Assembly (NCBI GenBank): GCA_965221735.1
Contig: OZ244910.1
Location: forward strand, 1-64,000
DNA length: 64,000 bases
Direction of reading: 5' to 3'
Source: UBA2991 sp965221735
GTDB taxonomy: Bacteria; Chloroflexota; Dehalococcoidia; Tepidiformales; Tepidiformaceae
The position numbers and the translations under genes are program-made. Under the pieces are notes generated by a model. That model saw nothing but the letters and a program-made list of their open reading frames with translations, searched no databases and was not told the origin of the DNA. Of the stretch, positions 58,400-64,000 are shown in pieces (the first letter of the stretch is position 1; each line of letters begins with the position of its first letter).

Positions 58400-58432
58400 A
58401 AAGGCGCCGGCCTCAGGGTCGGCGCCTTTTCT
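58400..58432 (+). terminator. Intrinsic terminator of glnA
   Basis: AAAGGCGCCG (58400-58409) pairs with CGGCGCCTTT (58420-58429) around a 10-nt loop and runs into a T-stretch. This is the clearest rho-independent terminator in the window. Confidence 0.88.
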
Positions 58433-58464
58433 GTGGGCGTTAGGAGGTGCGAGGCCGTGGCGAG

Positions 58465-59277
58465 TTACGGGAGTGGCATCCTCCGCTGGCCGGAGTGATT
58501 GCGCTGGCTGATCTTCTCGAAGAAGTCCTTTCCGCGCTTGTGGCGGCTGGCAAAGACGGAGTGGTAGATGGTTGAACCCCGTGTGTTCGCAATGCGGGTG
58601 ATGTCGTCGACATACTCGTACCCGAGCGAGCGCAACTGCTCCCGGTACAGCTGCAGTAGCTCGTGGGTCTCCACTTCTTTTCGACCCTCCAACCGTAGTG
58701 CGTACGCTTCGTTGCCCATGAATGCAGCGAACTGAGAGTTGGGTCCGAATCCTGGCTGGCTGATGAAGCGCTTCGGGTAGTTCGTCATGAAGGTGATGAG
58801 CAGGTCGAAGCGGCCTCCCGCCGCAAGTGTTCGGATGGACTCGAACCGCATCTGAAATGCCGTCGGGTCGATGAATGCTAGACCTAGGGTGTTGCGCTCG
58901 GTTCCCGGGGGAAACAGGGACGTGAGAGCGGTCTCCACTGCGTGGTTGCAGTCCAACTGCGTGACGTGTACCCGATCATCGCCTGCTGTCCTCTGGCGCA
59001 AAGCGCGCACGGCTTCGGGATCGGCGTCGTTTAGGAAGATGCGTGAGAAGTCGAAACCGAGCGCCCGCAGCGGGGAGCCCTTGCTCTCGAGACCGCTCTG
59101 CTCCTCAACGCACACTCCCGGGCCGGCGAAGAAATCTGCATACACTAGGCGAGGCCAACGCCGCTTCATGCCAGTCGTGAAGATGTCCATGTAGCGCTCT
59201 ACATAGAAGAGCTTCTCGTCGCTCCACTGGTGGACCACCCGCGCTGGGAGGCCGTCAGATGCCGTCACCAGGGTCAT
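58465..59277 (-). CDS. tcmP: Three-Cys-motif partner protein TcmP
   Basis: The 270-residue product matches TcmP: VVHQWSDEKLFYVERYMDIFTTGM, YADFFAGPGVCVEEQSG, NTLGLAFIDPTAF and a C-terminal HSVFASRHKRGKDFF. TcmP has a methyltransferase-like Rossmann fold (FFAGPG resembles SAM-binding motif I) and is known only as the companion of the DUF5131 three-Cys protein. The ATG overlaps that partner's stop by 4 nt. GC content here is about 55-60 percent against roughly 70 percent around it, so the pair was probably acquired horizontally. Confidence 0.88.
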   Translation of the reverse strand: MTLVTASDGLPARVVHQWSDEKLFYVERYMDIFTTGMKRRWPRLVYADFFAGPGVCVEEQSGLESKGSPLRALGFDFSRIFLNDADPEAVRALRQRTAGDDRVHVTQLDCNHAVETALTSLFPPGTERNTLGLAFIDPTAFQMRFESIRTLAAGGRFDLLITFMTNYPKRFISQPGFGPNSQFAAFMGNEAYALRLEGRKEVETHELLQLYREQLRSLGYEYVDDITRIANTRGSTIYHSVFASRHKRGKDFFEKISQRNHSGQRRMPLP

Positions 59278-60017
59278 ATGCCGGCGACCATCTCCACCGG
59301 AGCTTCGTCCCACGTTCGCCCGTCCAAGACCCGGCCAGCGGCTTTCTTGCTCATGCGCCTGCCCGACGCGTCATGTGCGCCCCATTGCTTGAAAAAGAAC
59401 GGGACCCCCGCGGCAAGGCACTGATCACGTACGGCTTGTGCCCACTCCAGCTTCATCGGACGTGCCCGAGGTCCGCTTTCGCCACCGGCGATCACCCAGT
59501 GAATGCCCTTCAGGTCGATGTCGAGGGGACCGAGAAGCGGCTCGCATGAGAGAAAGCGGACCCGCGCGTCGACCAAGCGGAGCGCGTCGATCCGCGTGGT
59601 CCAACGCTGATTCTCTACCGACACCCCGAGCCATACGTTCTTTGGCCACGGTAGGGAGGGCCCCAGCGACACTGCACGTTCTGGGCGTTTGGTGAGAACT
59701 TGGAAGGTGTGCCAATGCGCTCTTGCCATAACGTCGAAGATAGTCTCGATGAAGCTGTCTTCGACGGCCTCGTGAAAGAGGTCGCTCATGCTGTTCACGA
59801 ATATGGTACGAGGTCGTTTCCAGGCAAGGGGCTGCTCGATCCGCTCAGGCCGCAGGACAACGTCGAACCCGCGCTCATAAGGGTGGCCCGGCACCCCTCG
59901 AAAGCGTTCAGCGAAGCGCATTGCATAGCAGTGGGCACAGCCCGGCGATACTTGCGTACAGCCGGTGACTGGATTCCAAGTAGCTTCAGTCCACTCAATC
60001 TGGCTTCGGTCTGCCAT
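59274..60017 (-). CDS. DUF5131 (phage Gp37/Gp68) family three-Cys-motif protein
   Basis: The 247-residue product has the family start IEWTEATWNPVTGC with the three-cysteine motif Cys20-x6-Cys27-x2-Cys30. Other family text is present: NSMSDLFHEAV, VLTKRPERA, WLGVSVENQ, FLSCEPLLGP, VIAGGESGPRARPM and PFFFKQWG. The cysteines suggest a metal or iron-sulfur site with a radical-SAM-like barrel, but no activity is established. Found in phages and islands. ATG 60017 is chosen at the conserved N terminus. Confidence 0.9.
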   Translation of the reverse strand: MADRSQIEWTEATWNPVTGCTQVSPGCAHCYAMRFAERFRGVPGHPYERGFDVVLRPERIEQPLAWKRPRTIFVNSMSDLFHEAVEDSFIETIFDVMARAHWHTFQVLTKRPERAVSLGPSLPWPKNVWLGVSVENQRWTTRIDALRLVDARVRFLSCEPLLGPLDIDLKGIHWVIAGGESGPRARPMKLEWAQAVRDQCLAAGVPFFFKQWGAHDASGRRMSKKAAGRVLDGRTWDEAPVEMVAGI

Positions 60018-60162
60018 GGACACCCCACTGGAACACATGTTCGCAGACCATGTGTCAGTTAGCAATCTAGCCCCAAGCACTCCCTCGGGAAAGGCCTAGC
60101 TTGCCAGTCGTCGGCCCCTACCCCCACTGGCCCCCGCAGCCGCCCGGTGGCACGCTCCCCAC

Positions 60163-61125
60163 ATGGCCCTCGACGCAGTCCTGACGCTTGCCGGCCTCGG
60201 CATCCTGCTCGCCGGGGCGTGGCTGCTCGTGCGATCCGCCTCGCGACTCGCCATGAGCTTCGGGCTCTCGCCCGTCATCGTGGGGGCGACAGTCGTCGCC
60301 TTCGGCACCTCCGCCCCAGAGTTCGTCGTGGGCCTTGCCGCCGGGGTCGGGGGCTCCGGCGACCTCGCCGTGGGCAGCGTCTTCGGCTCGAACATTACGA
60401 ACGTCGCCCTCGTCCTCGGCATCGCCGCCGTCATCCGCCCCATGGACGTGCACCCCCGCCTGCTGCGCTGGGAGATGCCCGTCCTGCTGGCCGCGACCGG
60501 GGCGGTCGCGGCCCTCGGCCTCACCGGCACGATCGGGCACGCCACCGGCGCCCTCCTCTTCGTCGCCCTGATCGCCTTCATCGGTCTTTCCCTCCGGCTG
60601 CAGCCCAACGCCGCCGAGACGCTCGCCGCCGACCATGTCCCCGAGCCCGCGGGGAAGCTGACCCGCCGCGAGATGGCGGAGCAGTCGGCGCTCCTCGTGC
60701 TCGGCGTGGGCGGCCTCGCCCTCGGCTCCGAGCTGGCCGTCAACGGCGCGACGGGCATCGCCGGGCGCGCCGGCATCAGCGAGGTCGCCATCGGCGTGAC
60801 GGTCGTCGCCATCGGCACGAGCATGCCCGAGATCGTGACGACCGCCGTCGCCGCCCTCCGCGGCAACCACGACATCGCCCTCGGCAACGTCGTCGGCTCG
60901 AACGTCTTCAACCTGCTCGGCGTCCTCGGCCTGACGGGGGCGGTCGCGACCCTCCCGATCGACGACTCCCTCTACCGCTTCGAGGTGCCCGCGCTGGCCC
61001 TCTCGACGATCGTCCTCTTCGCCCTCTCCTGGTCCGATACGCGCATCAACCGCTGGGAGGGCGCGGTGCTCCTGGCCGCCTACGTGGCAATGGTCGCGAC
61101 CGTGCTGGCGCGCGGCGCCATGTAG
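60163..61125 (+). CDS. CaCA family sodium/calcium exchanger-like antiporter
   Basis: The 320-residue product has ten or so transmembrane helices with two alpha repeats. GTSAPEFVVGL and GSNITNVALVLG form the first; GTSMPEIVTTAV and GSNVFNLLGVLG the second. The Glu residues of GTSAPE and GTSMPE bind the cation. The YrbG/ChaA-like size lacks the large cytoplasmic calcium-binding domain. Substrate (Ca, K, Na or H) not determinable. It follows the TcmP island on the opposite strand. Confidence 0.9.
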   Translation: MALDAVLTLAGLGILLAGAWLLVRSASRLAMSFGLSPVIVGATVVAFGTSAPEFVVGLAAGVGGSGDLAVGSVFGSNITNVALVLGIAAVIRPMDVHPRLLRWEMPVLLAATGAVAALGLTGTIGHATGALLFVALIAFIGLSLRLQPNAAETLAADHVPEPAGKLTRREMAEQSALLVLGVGGLALGSELAVNGATGIAGRAGISEVAIGVTVVAIGTSMPEIVTTAVAALRGNHDIALGNVVGSNVFNLLGVLGLTGAVATLPIDDSLYRFEVPALALSTIVLFALSWSDTRINRWEGAVLLAAYVAMVATVLARGAM

Positions 61126-61230
61126 CCGGTGGGCGGAGGGCAGGCCACGAACGCGACATCGCACGGCTCCGTCGTTGCGTGTGGACACGCCACGCGCATC
61201 CCTTAGCCAGTGGCGGTTGACGTCCATGGC

Positions 61231-61261
61231 GTCTCTATTGATACTCAGTATCAATAGAGAC
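61231..61261. promoter_or_regulatory. Perfect 31-bp palindrome, candidate operator
   Basis: GTCTCTATTGATACT, a central C, then the exact reverse complement of the 15-mer. The stretch is unusually AT-rich for this window and lies 25 bp before a GTG start. With no T-run it is not a terminator. A dimeric repressor site (for example PadR- or MarR-like) is plausible. Confidence 0.6.
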
Positions 61262-61286
61262 TGGATAACGCGGGGCAGGTTGTTTC

Positions 61287-61877
61287 GTGAGCAGCACTCA
61301 AACGCCGTCGCAGGCGCCACCGGGCGAAGCAGCCTGGGTGGAGGCGGCCGCGCCGTTGATGAACGACCAGTGCTGGTGCTGGGGCCAGGATGTCCTCTAC
61401 CCCGGTGGCAATCTGCTCGTTCGCTACGGACTGGAGCGCGTCGCGGGGCAGGGACCGCGCGGGCGCTCGGGGGTCTACACCCGCTCGATCAACGATCACG
61501 GAGCTGTCTGGCTGCGGGGGGCCGGGGTGTTCTACTCGCGCGGGTCGGGAGCGGGCATCTTCCTCGGCCGGTACGACGTGCGCCCGAGAGTGATCGCGTG
61601 CGACGCCCCTCCGCTCGAAAAATGGAGTGAGCAGGGTCTCGGCGCCTTTCCCATGGCGGTGGAGTCTGAGCAAGGAATGGAGGCGGCGTGCCTCCTGGTG
61701 CCCGAGGTGTGCGCCTGGATTGCCGACTACGAGCTCTGGATTGCGGAGACGGCGGGCGTCGAGCATCGCGAGCAGTGCCTCCAGCGCTGGCCGAAGCGTT
61801 CGACGCCCGCCGAGGAGTTCTCGCAGCGCTGGCGCGAGCTCGGTCACGCCTTCCCAACCGGGGCGCCTTCCCACTAG
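61287..61877 (+). CDS. Protein of unknown function, 196 aa, behind a palindromic site
   Basis: GTG 61287 opens a frame with a Trp/Cys-rich N-terminal stretch (MNDQCWCWGQDVLYPGGNLL). A central beta-rich block follows (GVYTRSI, VWLRGAGVFYSRGSGAGIFLGRYDVRP) and a helical C terminus (AWIADYELWIAE, SQRWRELG). No signal peptide or transmembrane helix is present and I cannot name a family. It starts 25 bp after the perfect palindrome at 61231, so it is the best candidate target of that site. Confidence 0.68.
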   Translation: MSSTQTPSQAPPGEAAWVEAAAPLMNDQCWCWGQDVLYPGGNLLVRYGLERVAGQGPRGRSGVYTRSINDHGAVWLRGAGVFYSRGSGAGIFLGRYDVRPRVIACDAPPLEKWSEQGLGAFPMAVESEQGMEAACLLVPEVCAWIADYELWIAETAGVEHREQCLQRWPKRSTPAEEFSQRWRELGHAFPTGAPSH

Positions 61878-61971
61878 TAGCCCGACGCGGGGGCGTGTCA
61901 GTTGCAGCCCCCGCTGGCCCCCGCCCGCCCCAGGTGGCAGGCTGACCCCGAACCATCCCCGGAGGTGACCC

Positions 61972-62613
61972 GTGCCCATTCCCGCACCCGACCGCTGGAC
62001 CATGACCCTCGGCGAGGCCATGTACACCATGCGCGCCATCCGACGCTTCCGCCCCGACCCCATCGAGGAGCGAGATCTGCGCGACCTCCTTGATGCCGCC
62101 CGCCAGGCCCCCAATGGCGGCAACGCCCAGCCCTGGCGCTTCCTCCTCGTGACCGACCCCGAGAAGCGCGCCGCCCTCGGCGAGTTGTACGAGGAGGCGT
62201 GGTGGGCCAAGCGCAAGGACGAGGGCATCAGCGGCCCCGAGGACATCCCCCCCGGGAAGGGCGTGCGACAGTCGGCCATGCGCCTCGCCGGCGAGATTGG
62301 CGAGACCCCCGCCTTCGTCCTCGTCTGCGCCACCGCGCGCGGCGCCGGCGCGGCCCAGTCCGTCATTCCCTCTGTCCAGAACCTGTTGCTGGCCGCCCGC
62401 TCGATCGGTATCGGCGGCACCATCACCACCCTCCACGCCGTCGTCGAGGAGCGCGTCCACGAGCTCTTCGGCATCCCCGCCGAGGCGCAGGTCGTCTACT
62501 GCGTGCCCCTGGGCTACCCGCGCGGCCGCTTCGGACCGCTCAACCGCAAGCCCCTGTCGGAGGTCGCCGCCCTCGACTCCTGGGACAACACCCCCGACTG
62601 GCTCGCGACCTGA
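61972..62613 (+). CDS. Nitroreductase family protein
   Basis: The 213-residue product has the FMN-binding fold: an N-terminal MYTMRAIRRFRPDPIEERDLRDLLDAARQAPNGGNAQPWRFLLV, a middle SVIPSVQNLLLAARSIGIGGT and a C-terminal VVYCVPLGYPRGRFGP. Arg residues in RAIRRF contact FMN phosphate. The GTG start follows GGAGGTG. Substrates may be nitro compounds, quinones or flavins; not determinable. It converges on a lipoprotein gene with 4 bp between the stops. Confidence 0.92.
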   Translation: MPIPAPDRWTMTLGEAMYTMRAIRRFRPDPIEERDLRDLLDAARQAPNGGNAQPWRFLLVTDPEKRAALGELYEEAWWAKRKDEGISGPEDIPPGKGVRQSAMRLAGEIGETPAFVLVCATARGAGAAQSVIPSVQNLLLAARSIGIGGTITTLHAVVEERVHELFGIPAEAQVVYCVPLGYPRGRFGPLNRKPLSEVAALDSWDNTPDWLAT

Positions 62614-62617
62614 CCCG

Positions 62618-63151
62618 CTAGCGCCAGCCCTCGAGTGCGCAGTTGTCGATGTTGGGCTGCACCGGCGTCTCCAGCGCGCCATCGAGGTTGAACACGAGAT
62701 CTGGTGTGCCCGATGTCGTGATGGCGAAACGCGAGGCGCCCTTCAGGTCGCGGATCATGCTGACCGCGATGCGCGGGAGCAGGTCGCCTTCGTCGCCCCA
62801 CCAGGGCTGTGTCCAGAACTCGGAGACCTCAGGACCGTCGTCGAGTTGCCAGACCACGTCGCCCTCCGTCTGGTTCGCTCCCGTCTCAAGCAGGACGATC
62901 ACGCGGGAGCCGTCGCAGTAGAGCATCAGGGTGGCGGTGAGTTCTCGCTCGTGCTCATCGCGCCACGGCTCGGAGGTGATCCACACGACGGACGTGAGGT
63001 AGTTGCTGGTGGGATCGCGCTCCGCGCGCCACGCGACGTTCCCCTCCTCGCCCTTGCCGACGTACGGGCCCGGCTTGTCGTCGGAACAGGCCGCGAAGGC
63101 GAGTGACGCCAGCGCGAGCGCACACGCGGCCGCAACCAGCCGGGACTTCAT
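62618..63151 (-). CDS. Lipoprotein of unknown function, 177 aa
   Basis: ATG 63151 gives a clear lipoprotein signal (MKSRLVAAACALALASLAFAAC). The mature part is beta-rich with paired strands (YLTSVVWITSEPW, ELTATLMLYCDGSRVIVLLETG, RFAITTSGTPDLVFNLDGALETPV) and ends with a Cys in NCALEGW. Two further cysteines (in LYCDGS and NCALEG) may form a disulfide. No family recognised. It lies downstream of the GNAT gene on the same strand. Confidence 0.72.
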   Translation of the reverse strand: MKSRLVAAACALALASLAFAACSDDKPGPYVGKGEEGNVAWRAERDPTSNYLTSVVWITSEPWRDEHERELTATLMLYCDGSRVIVLLETGANQTEGDVVWQLDDGPEVSEFWTQPWWGDEGDLLPRIAVSMIRDLKGASRFAITTSGTPDLVFNLDGALETPVQPNIDNCALEGWR

Positions 63152-63171
63152 CAGCACCCCCGGCGCCAAGT

Positions 63172-64000
63172 CTAGTCCGTGAAGGCGTCCTCCCGGAGCT
63201 GGCCGCTCAGCCGCTTCACGTAGCGGTCACTGCCCCGCTCCAGGTCCCAGCCGCGGTCCTCGAGCAGCCGCTGGAGCGGCGCCGTGGTCTCGGTCAGCGG
63301 TAGCTCCGCCGTGTGCGACCCGTGCGTCCCCGCGTAGTCGGCGGCGCGCTCGACCATCCATGCGTCCAGACCGCGCCCCTCGTACCCCGCCGCCAGCACC
63401 GGCTCGCGGATGGCGGCCATGCCGCCCCCCGTGTCGCGCGCCTGGATGACCCCCACCACCCGGTCCCCGTCGGAGGCGACGAACCACCCGGGGCGCGTCC
63501 CCTGCTCGAACGGCCACGGATCCTCGTCCGCCAGCGTCGCGATCGCGTCCGCGTCGCTGCGGCGCTGCTCGCGCACCGTCAGGAGCGGCAGCCGCCGCTC
63601 GACCGTGAGCACCGCGAGCTGCTCGCCGCGAAACTCCTCGTTGGCGCGTCCGATGGGCAGGTAGCCCAGCGCCGCGAAGTAGTCGGCCAGACGCGTCTCG
63701 TCCGGGAGCCGCGCGCGCACGAGCCGCAGGCCGCCGTCCTGGGCGCGCGCCTCAACCGCGCGCACGAGCGCCCGCCCCGCCCCCGCCGCCCGCGACGCGA
63801 GCAGGTCGAAGCTCGCGATCCCCTCGTCCTCGCTCCGCCGCACCGCCCCGGCGACCCAGTCGTCGCGCTCCGCCAGCAGGAACGCCTCGCCCGTCTGCAT
63901 GCGCACGGCAAGGTCTGCTTCGGAAGGCGGCTCCGGTTCCGGGTAGCACGCGCTCGACCCCGCGAACGCCTCCGCCAGCAGCTCCGCCAGCTCGGGTGCG
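63172..64000 (-). CDS. GNAT family acetyltransferase, probably double-domain (5-prime end outside the window)
   Basis: The frame is open to the right edge. The first GNAT half (SEADLAVRMQTGEAFLLAERDDWVAGAV, SFDLLASRAAGAGRALVRAVEARAQ) is cut by the edge. The second half begins near VREQRRSDADAIATLADEDPW and has VASDGDRVVGVIQA and EPVLAAGYEGRGLDAWMVERAADYAG, the acetyl-CoA-binding strand and loop. Two tandem GNAT folds are common in acetyltransferases of unknown substrate. The true start is outside the window; internal Met codons near 63900 are inside conserved text. Confidence 0.8.
   Translation of the reverse strand, partial: APELAELLAEAFAGSSACYPEPEPPSEADLAVRMQTGEAFLLAERDDWVAGAVRRSEDEGIASFDLLASRAAGAGRALVRAVEARAQDGGLRLVRARLPDETRLADYFAALGYLPIGRANEEFRGEQLAVLTVERRLPLLTVREQRRSDADAIATLADEDPWPFEQGTRPGWFVASDGDRVVGVIQARDTGGGMAAIREPVLAAGYEGRGLDAWMVERAADYAGTHGSHTAELPLTETTAPLQRLLEDRGWDLERGSDRYVKRLSGQLREDAFTD

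Noticed and set aside
61231..61261. Terminator at the 31-bp palindrome
   Set aside because: There is no T-run on either side, the upstream gene ends 105 bp earlier, and the site is close to the next start codon.

Overview
The window is about 70 percent GC, densely packed, and made almost entirely of bacterial housekeeping genes on both strands. Features that fit a member of the Chloroflexota (a Dehalococcoidia-like lineage is my best guess) are the many GTG starts, a gene order of rpmH-rnpA-yidD-lipoprotein-yidC-jag-kinase-parA-parB, Pro/Thr-rich linkers in surface lipoproteins, an F420-type LLM oxidoreductase and a GlnA/PII/Amt block. No marker gene settles the lineage, so the taxonomy is inference.

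Layout. 1-8.6 kb: the end of an ABC permease, a small lipoprotein, an anchored unknown protein, and two large secreted beta-propeller genes in tandem; the second is a fusion of two units, and each gene is preceded by a seven-codon mini-ORF. 8.6-13.3 kb: an SDR dehydrogenase, tRNA-Pro(CGG), a DUF302 protein, an M23 peptidase with a methyltransferase, and alanine racemase. 13.3-22.6 kb: a lytic transglycosylase, then the ribosomal L34/RNase P/YidD/YidC/KhpB block and ParAB, with three perfect parS sites between yidD and the yidC operon. 22.7-30.8 kb: RidA, a TIGR01777 epimerase with an SRPBCC protein, lysA, moaC, a HAD phosphatase, a CapA-like lipoprotein and radC. 30.8-40.8 kb: a LysM protein, a response regulator, ClpS, zinc-ribbon RDD and PrsW membrane proteins, pyrG, and an ECF sigma factor with its probable anti-sigma, interspersed with isolated phage-type genes (portal, a connector fragment, a small-terminase-like protein). 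40.8-49.5 kb: a subtilase, rlmB, a phosphatase-like/propeller membrane protein, an LLM oxidoreductase, tiny membrane proteins, a metallo-hydrolase and a NYN nuclease. 49.6-58.4 kb: folE, a FemAB-like acyltransferase, a GT4 glycosyltransferase with a PIG-L deacetylase, purM, and amt-glnB-glnA. 58.5-64 kb: a lower-GC TcmP/DUF5131 pair, a CaCA exchanger, an unknown gene behind a perfect 31-bp palindrome, a nitroreductase, a lipoprotein and a truncated acetyltransferase.

How the parts relate. Cell-envelope work is spread through the window (M23, Slt, LysM, Alr, LysA, YidC, subtilase). Chromosome segregation is complete in cis (ParA, ParB, parS). Nitrogen assimilation is one block (Amt, PII, glutamine synthetase), but neither PII nor GlnA has the tyrosine that is covalently modified in enterobacteria. 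Many genes have a -10 hexamer only 6-8 nt ahead of the start codon, which indicates leaderless transcripts; I used this to choose several starts.
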